39,813 nt of DNA from Chitinophagales bacterium (GCA_020629005.1 JAHDEE010000035.1:1-39813); one strand, 5' to 3'; positions 1 to 9,027 are shown, numbered from the stretch's first letter. Notes: generated by a model not told the origin, from the letters alone. Numbers and translations are program-made.

Positions 1-40
1 CAATAACGGGCCTTTCGACTCCGCTCAAGGACCGTCATTG
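1..40. repeat. Imperfect inverted repeat (hairpin) at window edge
   Basis: Two 14-base arms (1-14 and 27-40) match as reverse complements at 12 of 14 positions around a 12-base loop containing TCGACTCCGCTC. It could be an intergenic repeat or the terminator of a gene left of the window. No T-run follows on the plus strand, so a terminator role is unproven. The element may continue to the left, out of view. Confidence 0.5.
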
Positions 41-190
41 GCTACTGCATTAATATGAGCAAAGTCCTTTTTCTGGCAGGCGAAATAGTTTTTACTCACT
101 CTGGCGCTTGGTTTGCGATGATTGTTGGAACCAATAAATAGTATCGACAAGAGGACTGGCCTTGGGGTATTTTGCCTGAAGAAATTCTCC

Positions 191-241
191 AAAGCCTTGG
201 GTTTTTGGTTCTTTTTGGCCAGCAAAAAGAACGAAGGCTTT
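191..241. other. Nested perfect hairpin in non-coding DNA
   Basis: An inner perfect 10-bp stem (208-217 with 223-232, 5-base loop) sits inside an outer perfect 8-bp stem (191-198 with 234-241), followed by TTATTT. The arrangement could act as a terminator for a gene entering from the left or as an RNA structure. The rest of 41-383 shows nothing I can support: a 66-codon minus-strand reading frame over 25-225 has low-complexity lysine-rich content and no family resemblance. This stretch looks non-coding. Confidence 0.5.
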
Positions 242-383
242 TATTTACGGGCATCGTAAAAAATTACAATCTACTTTGATTTTTGAGGGTATAACTATTC
301 TGACTCCCGCGTAGCAATCCTTCGCTTCCACAATCACCCTCCCAATTGATCGTTAACTCCTGACTGAATCATGACTGAATTCG

Positions 384-391
384 TATTTTTG
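384..391 (+). promoter_or_regulatory. Bacteroidota -7 box directly before the ligase start
   Basis: TATTTTTG matches the Bacteroidota TAnnTTTG -7 element exactly and ends five bases before the ATG at 397. With the usual spacing, transcription would begin at or within a few bases of the start codon, giving a leaderless or nearly leaderless mRNA. No convincing TTTG -33 box lies 19-21 bases upstream, which lowers confidence. Confidence 0.45.
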
Positions 392-396
392 CACAC

Positions 397-3075
397 ATGA
401 AAATAGGCATCATCTTCGGCGGGGCCTCAAGAGAACGCGAAATATCCTTTGCAGGCGGTAGAACCGTCTACGATAATCTCGACAGGGACCTCTTTGAGCC
501 AGTTCCCATCTTTATGGACAGCGGAGGAAAGCTGGTGCTCCTGGATTGGCAATATGTTTATAAAGGCAGCATTCGCGACTTCTACCCACCAGCAGAAGAT
601 TTGCCAGCTGGCACTGATCCATATCAGATCTACGCAGAATCAGTCGATAGCAAAAACGAGCAGCAGACAGATATACTTCGCAAAATCGGAACACCTGTAG
701 CTGCCGAAGACCTTTCTAAACATATTGATATGGCCTTCCTTGCCCTGCACGGAGCACTCGGCGAAGATGGGGTGATGCAGGCGGTGCTCGAAAGGCAAGG
801 AATCCCCTATACCGGCTCGGGAATCATGGCTTCTTCCATAGGAATGGACAAAGCATTCCAAAAGGACATGATGCAAAAGGCAGGCTTCGAAACCCCAAAA
901 AACTTCCTGATCAAACGAAGGCAATGGAAAACACAGACTGAATCTAGCTCTTTTTTCGAGGAGGCCGTAAAGCAAGTCCAACTGCCTTTTGTTATTCGCC
1001 CGGCATCCCAGGGTTCCTCCATTGGAGTCAGCATGCAAGCAGCAGACTGCGAGCAAGAATTCATCGCCAACTGCGAGAAAGCCTTTTTTCTAAAAAGCAT
1101 CAGTAAAACAGAATGGGATGAGCAAAAGAGCAAGCACAGCTTCATACAATCCCTAATAGATCTCCGCGAAGGCCTTGGACTGCCCTTGCTAATCAAAGAC
1201 CAATACTTCGATCACCCAGTAGCACTCGAAGCCTTCATTAGTTTGCACTTCGAAGCCAGCGATGAGCCGATTCAATTGGAAGGATTGCACAAGGAAAACG
1301 AAATCATCGTAGAAGAATTCCTCGACGGCAAGGAGTTCTCCTGCATTGTTCTTCGCGATGAAGACAATCAAAGTCTAGCCCTTCCCCCAACAGAGATTCG
1401 AAAGGGAAAGGAGATCTTTGACTATCGATCTAAATACCTGGCCGGACTCAGCAGTAAGATTACCCCGATAGATTTGCCAACTGAGCAAATCAGGGCAATT
1501 CAAGACGAATGCTGCCGGCTGTTCGACTTCTTTCGTTTCAACGTATATGCCCGTATCGATGGTTTTATCAAAGCGGATGGCAGGATTTACCTCAACGATC
1601 CGAACACTACTTCGGGAATGTTGCCCTCCTCTTTCTTTTTCCACCAGGCAGCGGAGATCGGTCTTACTCCTTCCCAGTTCCTAACCCTAATCCTGCGTCA
1701 GTCACTGATGGAAAGGGTGCAACATAACGCCCTCCCAACCTGGTACAAGTATCAGCAAATGCTCGATCAATTGGATCGCGATCTGGAAGCCTTAAAAGCA
1801 AGAACCAAACAAAAGACAAAAATTGCTGTCATTCTCGGGGGTTATTCTGCGGAACGGCATATTTCCGTTGAAAGCGGTAGAAACATCTACGAGAAACTGA
1901 GTTCTTCCGATAAGTACGAGCCTATCCCCTTCTTCCTTACTGGCTCCGCCAGCCATTTCGAGCTTTTTCACATCCCGATCAACATTCTGCTCAAAGACAA
2001 TGCAGATGATATTGTGGAAAAGATTCGTTCTTACACAAGGCATGAGATCATTGATGAGATCAAGGAAAGGGCAAAGGCGATCAGCGAAAAGTACGCCTAT
2101 CATCAATTGATCGATGAACCGGTAAAGGTTGAAGTGGCAGACCTAAGCAAGATGGTCGATTATGCTTTCATTGCCTTACATGGTCGCCCAGGTGAAGATG
2201 GCGCACTGCAGACCGAACTCGAAAAGTACCATATCCCTTATAACGGATCTGGTGTCCCCTCGTCGCAAATCACCATCGACAAATTTGACACGGGAAGCGA
2301 TTTGAGAAATCTGGGTATGCTGGTTGCCACTCAGGAGCAACTCCTAAAGAAAAACTGGCTTGCAAACAGGCTTGCAACCATCGAAAAGATCGAAAAGCGA
2401 TTTCCTTACCCCTTCATTGCCAAACCTGTCGACGATGGATGTAGTGCTGCTGTGAAGAAAATCGATGACAGAGATGAGTTGGAAGCATATGCGGACATGA
2501 TTTTTAGAGAGCAAGAAGCTCTGGTTCCAGAACTAATCGAGCGGCTGGAACTATTACCGAAAGAAGAGTTTCCGCTTAAGGAACGATTTCTGATAGAGAA
2601 CCTGATTGAGGCGCAGCAAGCAAGCCATTTCCTGGAGATAACAGGAGGCTTATTGACCCATCATAGTGATAATGGCATCATTTATGAAATATTCGAGCCT
2701 TCAGAAACCCTGAAAACGGATGATATATTATCTTTGGAGGAAAAATTTCTGGCTGGCCAGGGACAAAACATTACGCCTGCGAGATATACGGATAAGCCCG
2801 AACTAAATAGGAAGATCGCAGAAAAAGTCAAGCATGAACTCAAAAAGGTCGCAAAAGCCCTAAATATCGAGGGATATGCAAGAATTGACGCCTTTGTCAG
2901 AATCTTTGAAGATGAGCGAGTTGAAACAATCATCATCGAAGTCAACTCATTGCCGGGTATGACACCTGCAACCTGCATTTTCCATCAATGTGCCATCAAT
3001 GGTTACAAACCATTCCAGTTTATTGACAAAATAATCGAATACGGATTTGAAAAGTTCACTGATAAGGTTTCTTAA
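397..3075 (+). CDS. Tandem (fused) D-alanine--D-alanine ligase, two ATP-grasp halves
   Basis: The 892-residue product holds two D-Ala-D-Ala ligase units end to end (about 1-465 and 473-892); a normal Ddl is 300-370 residues. Ddl joins two D-alanines with ATP for peptidoglycan precursors in the cytoplasm. Each half starts with the Ddl N-terminal motif (ASREREIS near 10, YSAERHIS near 483) and has HGxxGEDG (118-125, 595-602). The first half keeps the GSSIG loop (207-210), EEFLDGKEF (306-314) and FDYRSKY (341-347). However, it has Arg201 where the ATP-binding lysine of xVKP is expected, and Asp401 where the metal-ligand Glu is expected. The second half keeps Lys676, Glu848 and Asn850, but its glycine-rich loop is GCSAA and it lacks the EExxxGxE segment. 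A long insertion (about 215-300) separates loop motifs in the first half. The 3' end overlaps the PASTA gene. Ligase homology is certain; which half is active is unknown. Confidence 0.9.
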   Translation: MKIGIIFGGASREREISFAGGRTVYDNLDRDLFEPVPIFMDSGGKLVLLDWQYVYKGSIRDFYPPAEDLPAGTDPYQIYAESVDSKNEQQTDILRKIGTPVAAEDLSKHIDMAFLALHGALGEDGVMQAVLERQGIPYTGSGIMASSIGMDKAFQKDMMQKAGFETPKNFLIKRRQWKTQTESSSFFEEAVKQVQLPFVIRPASQGSSIGVSMQAADCEQEFIANCEKAFFLKSISKTEWDEQKSKHSFIQSLIDLREGLGLPLLIKDQYFDHPVALEAFISLHFEASDEPIQLEGLHKENEIIVEEFLDGKEFSCIVLRDEDNQSLALPPTEIRKGKEIFDYRSKYLAGLSSKITPIDLPTEQIRAIQDECCRLFDFFRFNVYARIDGFIKADGRIYLNDPNTTSGMLPSSFFFHQAAEIGLTPSQFLTLILRQSLMERVQHNALPTWYKYQQMLDQLDRDLEALKARTKQKTKIAVILGGYSAERHISVESGRNIYEKLSSSDKYEPIPFFLTGSASHFELFHIPINILLKDNADDIVEKIRSYTRHEIIDEIKERAKAISEKYAYHQLIDEPVKVEVADLSKMVDYAFIALHGRPGEDGALQTELEKYHIPYNGSGVPSSQITIDKFDTGSDLRNLGMLVATQEQLLKKNWLANRLATIEKIEKRFPYPFIAKPVDDGCSAAVKKIDDRDELEAYADMIFREQEALVPELIERLELLPKEEFPLKERFLIENLIEAQQASHFLEITGGLLTHHSDNGIIYEIFEPSETLKTDDILSLEEKFLAGQGQNITPARYTDKPELNRKIAEKVKHELKKVAKALNIEGYARIDAFVRIFEDERVETIIIEVNSLPGMTPATCIFHQCAINGYKPFQFIDKIIEYGFEKFTDKVS

Positions 3076-3994
3076 GCACTTCTTCATCCATTTGCTACTA
3101 ATGGGGCTTGTGCTGATGTTGCTCATTTGGGGAGTCATGACAGCCCTGAATGCCTATACCCACCACGGGGAAAGCATCACCGTGCCGGATGTGACAGGCA
3201 TGACCTTAGATCAAGTGGAAAAACTGCTTAACAGCAGAAATCTGCGATATAGGGTCATGGACTCTACTTATGTCAGTGGAAAGCTTCCCGAGGCAATCAT
3301 TGACCAAAATCCGCCGGCAAATGCAAAGGTAAAAGAGAACCGTCGCATATACTTGACCGTAAATGCCAAGGTTCCGCCAAAAACCCGCATGCCCGATCTG
3401 CTAACCGTAGACCTGGTCAATGCCAAGATACAGCTAAAGGGTAGTGGATTGAAGCTCGGAAATGTAGAGTATGTACCGTTCAGCAAGAAAATTGTGCGTA
3501 GTGCGCTCATGAATGGCAGAGAAATTGCTAAAGGTACCGAGATTCAAAAGGGCTCTGTCATTGATTTGATCGTCGGTAATGGTCAGGCCAACTACTATAT
3601 ACCTGTGCCGAAACTGACTGGATTGACCTTGAATGAAGCTCGATCAGTTTTGGGAATGCGACAACTGCTAGAAGGGGCAATTGTCCCCAATCCAGGAGTT
3701 ACAAACAGAGGCGCTGCCTACGTCTATCGACAGGAGCCTGCCTTTGGTGGGCAGATCGCAAGAGGAGAGCCAATAGATCTTTGGTTACAGAACGAAGTTC
3801 CCTTCTTCTACGATGACACAGAATCGCAGGACGCAGTTCCTGATTATGAAGGTATGAGAAATCAAATTGAACAAGAAAGAGAAAGAGTATTGGACCAAAG
3901 TCCGGGAGGATTCCCCCCGGCACCAAATGGGGTCTTCCCAGACGATAACCAGGAAAGTGCGCCAGATAGCAATAACCCCGATGGATGGGAATAA
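3047..3994 (+). CDS. Membrane-anchored PASTA-domain protein
   Basis: A 315-residue protein starts with a basic stretch and one transmembrane helix (about 10-34). Three PASTA domains follow (about 40-103, 107-176, 180-248; first motif TVPDVTGMTLDQVEKLL), then an acidic, proline/asparagine-rich tail. PASTA domains bind muropeptides or beta-lactams in division-linked kinases and PBPs; here there is no kinase or transpeptidase domain. The topology predicts domains in the periplasm. The start chosen is TTG at 3047, which overlaps the ligase by 29 bases and supplies the positively charged N-terminus. The next ATG (3101) would begin inside the membrane helix. Overlap with ddl implies co-transcription and possibly translational coupling, fitting a cell-wall role. 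Exact function is unknown. Confidence 0.88.
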   Translation: MKSSLIRFLKHFFIHLLLMGLVLMLLIWGVMTALNAYTHHGESITVPDVTGMTLDQVEKLLNSRNLRYRVMDSTYVSGKLPEAIIDQNPPANAKVKENRRIYLTVNAKVPPKTRMPDLLTVDLVNAKIQLKGSGLKLGNVEYVPFSKKIVRSALMNGREIAKGTEIQKGSVIDLIVGNGQANYYIPVPKLTGLTLNEARSVLGMRQLLEGAIVPNPGVTNRGAAYVYRQEPAFGGQIARGEPIDLWLQNEVPFFYDDTESQDAVPDYEGMRNQIEQERERVLDQSPGGFPPAPNGVFPDDNQESAPDSNNPDGWE

Positions 3995-4146
3995 CAGCGC
4001 GACATTCCAGGCAATTTGGGTTTTGCAGCAGCAAGTCAATACTTGCGTCCTACTATACGATTATGATTCTCTCTACGTTTAGTCTGGGAGTAGCCTGCAA
4101 ATCTCGAATCATCATCAGGATTCAACCCCCTCGGAAAATGATTAAC

Positions 4147-6552
4147 ATGAAACACACCATCTCCCTGCTGCTTGGCATTTTGCTGGCTTCACAACTATTC
4201 GCCCAAGAAGCCTTAACAAGTGTCAAATATAACGTTGCATATGAGCAGATTCGCCTAAACCAATTGCAGGAAAAGACACTCGAAGGACCCACCGGCTTGT
4301 TTTTCACAGTCAGTGGCTTACAAAATGCCACTTGCCAGAGTGAGGACGGATCCATCGTCATTACTCCAGTTAACGGAACTCCTCCCTATAGTATTAATGT
4401 GCTGGGAGCTGGCTTCACCGAGAGTTTTCCGGTAGTGCTTAGTAATGAAGACTTTGCTATTTCTAATTTGCCAGCTGGAGGGTACAGCATCACCATTACA
4501 GAATTGACGGACCAGACAAAAACCTACACTGACCTGGTTTTGGTCGATAACAAATCGACAGATCCGGTGCCATCCGGCAACATAGTGTTGACAGATGCAG
4601 GCTGTAATGGTATTGGATGTATGCAAATGGTTGCCAGCCCGACAACGCAGCAGCAGTCCTTTGCTGTTTTCAACTCCAACCATGAGCAAATAGGATCTCT
4701 ATTGGATAATGGACTAAACACAGTATGTGAAGAAGTCGGAATATACTATGTGCGTAGAACGAGTCCGGATTCCTGTAACTCCTACTACGAGTTAGAAATT
4801 ATACCGGAACTCATCGCGCCAATTCCTTTTATTGAAGATTTCACGACCAGCAGCGGTGAACCAGATTTTGCCCTTTGGGCCGATCGATCTGCCTATGTAA
4901 ATACCGGTTTCCCAAAGAATCCACCCTCTATGGGTGTGGCCACCTTTGATGGACTAAATGATGAAGGTCTCCCTTACGAAAATGTGCCATTCTTTAATGG
5001 TTTTGCGGACAAGCTGACTACCAGACCCTTTTGCCTTGCCTCCTTTGTCCCTTCAGACAGCCTATACCTGAGCTTCTTTTACCAGGCAGAAGGCAACGGA
5101 GATTATCCAAATCCGGTTGATTCCCTTATGCTGGAATTACTGGATGATGAAGATAATTGGAATCTGGTTTGGGCGGTCCCCGGCAGACAAGGAAACGGCG
5201 ACTTTGAGCAGGTAATTATTCCTGTCAAGGAACAAAAATACTTTCACGATGGATTCAAATTCCGCTTTCTAAACAAGGCGACGATTTCCGGTTTGAATGA
5301 TCATTGGCATGTAGATCTGATCCGCTTTGATGCGGATCGAACCTTCGACGACCTATTCTTTAACGATGTATCCTTCGCTTACCCACCCAAGGGGCTGCTA
5401 AGCAACTATTCTTCGATGCCCTGGAATCAGTTTCAGGGTCATCAGGAAAAGGAACTGAACACCAACATGGAGTTCTATATCAAAACCTACGATGATGATA
5501 TTCTGGGTGTAAGTACCTTTATGGAAACTGCGACATCCCTGGTTAACACATGCGAAGAATTCGCAACCGATAGCCTGGGTCAATACATATTTGTTGATAC
5601 TGGAGAAGTAGAAACCTGGAATATTTATCCTACTGTAGCCGGAGCGGTCGACAGTTTGATTACCAGACAGGATTCCGTACCCGCCTTTGAGGACACCTGC
5701 GGTGTAGATGTAGTCGTTAGAACAAGTTACAGCCTGGATATCAATGATACCGTTAAGGTGTACAATCAGGATCAGGTCTTTTCCAATTACTTTGCTTACG
5801 ATGACGGTGAAGCCGAAAGGGGCTATGCCCTCTATGGTGGCAATGCCATGCTGGCGCATCGCTTCGTACTCAACGAACCGGATTACATCAGGGGCCTCAG
5901 TGTGAATTTTGTGCAAGTGGTACAGGACTTTTCAACGCTTCCTTTCAGCCTCGCAGTTTGGAAGAGAATTGACAATGACAATAGCGGGGAAGACGATGAT
6001 CTCCTTTATCAGTCTGAATCCGAATTGGCAAAGTTTTCAGGAGTAGTGAATGGCTTTGCGACTTACAGATTTGACCTTCCGCCTGGCGACGAAATAATGG
6101 TGGAAGATACTTTCTACGTTGGCTTTATTCAAGATGAAGCCCAGGAAATCATAGTAGGTTATGATCGCAATACTGCCAGAAACGAGCAAGTGTGGTATAA
6201 TACCAGCGGAGAATGGTTTAGCAGTATCTTTCCCGGAGCACTAATGCTCCGCCCGTTGATGGGATGCGAATTGGACTTTCCCGTTGCAAATGAAACCAGC
6301 ACTGAAATTGAGGATGCGGCTGGCCTGCAGGTATTTCCCAATCCAAGTTCAGGGCTGATTCGATTTGAAACCGGCATACAAGCTCAGCAGTATCATGTTG
6401 AAGTACTTGATCTTTATGGGCGCCTGGTTTATGTAGACAAAAGCAATGACAAAAACCTTGATTTAGTGAACATTTCCCCGGGAATGTATATTTTAAGGGT
6501 GAGGACAGAAGCCGGCGATATGCTAGGCACTCAAAAATTCATAAAGAACTAA
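4147..6552 (+). CDS. T9SS-secreted protein with SprB-like repeat and type A sorting domain
   Basis: About 801 residues from the ATG at 4147, chosen because it gives a clean signal peptide (hydrophobic LLLGILLASQLFAQ, cleavage after AQ). ATGs at 4138 and 3985 in the same frame only add non-signal sequence. Residues about 54-125 resemble an SprB-type repeat (SEDGSIVITPVNGTPPYSI). The middle is an uncharacterised beta-rich region with a jelly-roll look (around 280-460). The last about 75 residues are a T9SS type A sorting domain (LQVFPNPSSGLIRFE ... GMYILRV ... KFIKN). The product should cross the inner membrane by Sec, cross the outer membrane by T9SS, and be surface-attached or released. No enzymatic motif was recognised. 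Confidence 0.87.
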   Translation: MKHTISLLLGILLASQLFAQEALTSVKYNVAYEQIRLNQLQEKTLEGPTGLFFTVSGLQNATCQSEDGSIVITPVNGTPPYSINVLGAGFTESFPVVLSNEDFAISNLPAGGYSITITELTDQTKTYTDLVLVDNKSTDPVPSGNIVLTDAGCNGIGCMQMVASPTTQQQSFAVFNSNHEQIGSLLDNGLNTVCEEVGIYYVRRTSPDSCNSYYELEIIPELIAPIPFIEDFTTSSGEPDFALWADRSAYVNTGFPKNPPSMGVATFDGLNDEGLPYENVPFFNGFADKLTTRPFCLASFVPSDSLYLSFFYQAEGNGDYPNPVDSLMLELLDDEDNWNLVWAVPGRQGNGDFEQVIIPVKEQKYFHDGFKFRFLNKATISGLNDHWHVDLIRFDADRTFDDLFFNDVSFAYPPKGLLSNYSSMPWNQFQGHQEKELNTNMEFYIKTYDDDILGVSTFMETATSLVNTCEEFATDSLGQYIFVDTGEVETWNIYPTVAGAVDSLITRQDSVPAFEDTCGVDVVVRTSYSLDINDTVKVYNQDQVFSNYFAYDDGEAERGYALYGGNAMLAHRFVLNEPDYIRGLSVNFVQVVQDFSTLPFSLAVWKRIDNDNSGEDDDLLYQSESELAKFSGVVNGFATYRFDLPPGDEIMVEDTFYVGFIQDEAQEIIVGYDRNTARNEQVWYNTSGEWFSSIFPGALMLRPLMGCELDFPVANETSTEIEDAAGLQVFPNPSSGLIRFETGIQAQQYHVEVLDLYGRLVYVDKSNDKNLDLVNISPGMYILRVRTEAGDMLGTQKFIKN

Positions 6553-6558
6553 GGACCG

Positions 6559-6870
6559 ATGCAAGATATTACCGTCGCTGACCTAAAGGACCGCATAGAC
6601 AAGGAGGAAAAAGTAATTCTCATTGACGTAAGAGAACCTTACGAGTTTGAAGAATTCTCCTTGACTGGTGCCGAAAACATTCCACTTGGGAATCTGATGA
6701 ATGTTATGGACGACCTGCTGGATACCTACAAAGATTCTGAGGTTATCGTAAGCTGTCGTTCTGGGAATCGTAGTGGAATGGCTAAGCAGCTGATGGTTTC
6801 GCAAGGTTTTTCCAATGTTCGTAATTTGCTCGGCGGGGTGATGGCCTGGAAAGAAGCTTTCGGTTCTTAG
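6559..6870 (+). CDS. Single-domain rhodanese-like protein
   Basis: A 103-residue cytoplasmic protein that is one complete rhodanese domain. It has the LIDVREPYEF motif (21-30), AENIPLGNL (38-46), and the active-site loop CRSGNRS with Cys66 as the predicted persulfide carrier, ending in the family's GGVMAWK. Such proteins move sulfane sulfur or act as sulfurtransferase accessory domains. The gene starts 6 bases after the preceding gene and its TAG stop shares a G with the GTG start of the next gene, so it lies in a tight run with the multihaem cytochrome. A functional link to the cytochrome is only suggested by this coupling. Confidence 0.9.
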   Translation: MQDITVADLKDRIDKEEKVILIDVREPYEFEEFSLTGAENIPLGNLMNVMDDLLDTYKDSEVIVSCRSGNRSGMAKQLMVSQGFSNVRNLLGGVMAWKEAFGS

Positions 6871-8792
6871 TGAGACTTACGCTACTTATCAAGACAAGTC
6901 TGGTCCTACTTGTCCTTTCTCTCTTTATCTATTGTCAATCAAACAAGCCAATTAGTCAAAAGGCTAAGGCATCGCCGTATGCAGGTCATAATGATACGGT
7001 GGCCTATGTTGGCATGCAGGAGTGTCGACTTTGCCATAGCGATATTTACGATACCTACATTCGTACAGGAATGGGCAAGTCGTTCGATTTGGCGACCAGG
7101 CAAAAGAGTATTGCCACTTTCGATCAACACAGCCTCGTTTACGACAGCGTGGGCAATTACCATTACTTCCCATACTGGAAGAATGACTCCCTCTTCATCA
7201 AGGAGTTTAGACTTTCCGGAAAAGACACGGTTCATCAACGGGATCAATATGTGCAATACATCGTTGGTTCGGGCCAGCATACCAACTCGCACATTTACGA
7301 ACACAATGGCTTTCTGTTTCAAGCACCCATCACCTACTACAGCCAGGAAGGTCGCTGGGATCTTGCTCCCGGCTTTGAAGGAGGATTTAGCTCCCGATTC
7401 AATCGACTGATAGGCAATGAATGCATGAACTGTCACAATAACCACCCTGAGTTTGTTGCTGGATCAGAAAACAAATTCCTGGAGGTTCCAAGGGGTATTG
7501 AATGTGAACGATGTCATGGTCCGGGAGAAGTGCATGTGCTCGACAAAAAAGCAGGTGTAATAGTCGATACGTCAATACGCGTTGACTACAGTATCGTTAA
7601 TCCCGGCAGATTGAGCCGGGATCGTCAACTGGACCTTTGTCAGCGATGTCATATGCAGGGAATAACTGTACTGAAAGACAGCATGGATTTTGCAGACTTC
7701 AAGCCTGGCATGCAGCTCAACAAGTTCATGGAGATTTTCCTGCCTGAATATGATGGTGGACAAAACAATTTCATCATGGCTTCCCAGGCGCATCGAATGA
7801 ACAAGAGCAAGTGTTTCAAGATGTCGCAGATGACTTGCATCAGCTGCCATAACCCACATGTCAGTGTCGAAGACACCCCTTTGGAAACATTTAATACGGC
7901 ATGTAAGAATTGTCATCAGGATAGCGGAGACAAATTGACCTGCAATCTTGATATCAACGCAAGAATGCAGAAGAAGGATGACTGCTCTGGCTGCCATATG
8001 CCTAAATCGGGAAGCATAGATATTCCCCATGTGGAGATCACGGATCATTTTATTCGCATACCTTTAAGTGAGGAAGAAAAAACTGGTGTAGAAGAATTCA
8101 TCGGCCTCGCATGCACCACGAATGCAAGCCCAGATCCACTTGATGTGGCACAGGCACAGATCAACTTCTACGAGCAATTTCAGGCAGATCCCGCTGTGCT
8201 GGACTCTGCAAGATTTTACCTCAATCAATCGGGCAATTCGCTGAGAAAAACGGAGATCGCCATCCACATGGCTTTCCTTCAATCGGACTACAAAAGCATC
8301 CGAGAACTGGCGGCCACAGCAGATAGAGCATTTGAGAAGCCATGGACTTATTACCGTGTGGGAGAAGCAGAATTGCAAGCTACCAATAACAAGGAAGCAT
8401 ATGCCCTGTTTGAAGAGGCCACCAAACGAATGCCACTTAATTTGGATTTTCAAAACAAGTTCGGATCTGCTGCTGCTGCCTTAAACAATTTTGAAGAGGC
8501 AAAAACTGTATTTGAAAAGATCATTTCAGAAAATGCACAGCATGTGGCTGCATTATCAAACCTGGGCTTCGTTTCCATGAAGTTGGGAGACAGTTCAAAA
8601 GCTATGCAACTCTATAAGCAAGCCATGCAGCTTGATCCTGATTATGCTCCTGCCAAATACAATCTTGTTGGTCTTTACACCTTTCAAAGAAAGTATGACA
8701 AGGCAAAGCAACTGCTGCGACAAATGCTCTCCGAGAATCCTAAAGATCAAAAGGCGAGAGATCTGCTAAGCGCCTTACAGGCAAGCATCTGA
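6870..8792 (+). CDS. Seven-haem cytochrome c lipoprotein with C-terminal TPRs
   Basis: A 640-residue protein with a lipoprotein signal (LSLFIYC, lipidation at Cys22). Seven CxxCH haem c motifs lie at about 52, 185, 212, 257, 323, 345 and 372. A TPR region follows from about 450 to the end (e.g. VAALSNLGFVSMKLGDSSKA). This matches multihaem cytochromes of the c554-like type fused to tetratricopeptide repeats, anchored in the periplasm or outer membrane. They probably carry electrons, with TPRs for partner binding; the substrate cannot be read from sequence. Start is GTG at 6870, overlapping the rhodanese stop (TAGTGA). Haem attachment would need a cytochrome c maturation system elsewhere. Confidence 0.9.
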   Translation: MRLTLLIKTSLVLLVLSLFIYCQSNKPISQKAKASPYAGHNDTVAYVGMQECRLCHSDIYDTYIRTGMGKSFDLATRQKSIATFDQHSLVYDSVGNYHYFPYWKNDSLFIKEFRLSGKDTVHQRDQYVQYIVGSGQHTNSHIYEHNGFLFQAPITYYSQEGRWDLAPGFEGGFSSRFNRLIGNECMNCHNNHPEFVAGSENKFLEVPRGIECERCHGPGEVHVLDKKAGVIVDTSIRVDYSIVNPGRLSRDRQLDLCQRCHMQGITVLKDSMDFADFKPGMQLNKFMEIFLPEYDGGQNNFIMASQAHRMNKSKCFKMSQMTCISCHNPHVSVEDTPLETFNTACKNCHQDSGDKLTCNLDINARMQKKDDCSGCHMPKSGSIDIPHVEITDHFIRIPLSEEEKTGVEEFIGLACTTNASPDPLDVAQAQINFYEQFQADPAVLDSARFYLNQSGNSLRKTEIAIHMAFLQSDYKSIRELAATADRAFEKPWTYYRVGEAELQATNNKEAYALFEEATKRMPLNLDFQNKFGSAAAALNNFEEAKTVFEKIISENAQHVAALSNLGFVSMKLGDSSKAMQLYKQAMQLDPDYAPAKYNLVGLYTFQRKYDKAKQLLRQMLSENPKDQKARDLLSALQASI

Positions 8793-8836
8793 CCTGACTG
8801 CTTCAGCTGATGCGAGCTTCTGCTTTTCTTGGTACT

Positions 8837-9027
8837 GGAGGGGATGCAGCTGCAAAATAGCCCCGGGCGAAACGGTATGAGCTGCCTGGATAGCGTGACG
8901 AATGCCAGCAGATGCTGGCTCGGAGCTTGCGGAGAGACAGCAGCTGCTGAGCATGAGCAGCTAGCCAGGTAGTGAATAATAGTGTAGCACGGGAACAACA
9001 GTAATGGAGCGATCCAGGCATCGCTCC
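8837..9027. repeat. Structured intergenic repeat, copy 1
   Basis: This about 190-base non-coding element lies between two convergent genes and is related to the reverse complement of 28988-29170. Shared landmarks in the same order are GGAGGGG, then TGCAAAATAGCC (8851-8862), a GAAxCGG segment, and a closing GGAGC...GCTCC hairpin (9006-9027). The interior contains several CAGC/GCTG-rich inverted repeats. Open frames across it lack any family signal, so I treat it as a dispersed non-coding repeat rather than a gene. Confidence 0.6.
9006..9027. terminator. Hairpin between convergent genes, possible bidirectional terminator
   Basis: A perfect 8-bp stem (9006-9013 with 9020-9027) with a 6-base loop sits 38 bases beyond the stop of the giant minus-strand gene and ends repeat copy 1. 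On the plus strand it is followed by AATAAATAATTTT, a weak T-rich tail, so termination there is plausible but not strong. Confidence 0.4.

Noticed and set aside
25-225. 66-codon minus-strand frame at the left edge
   Set aside because: Lysine-rich, low-complexity, no start context or family resemblance, and overlaps hairpin-rich non-coding DNA.
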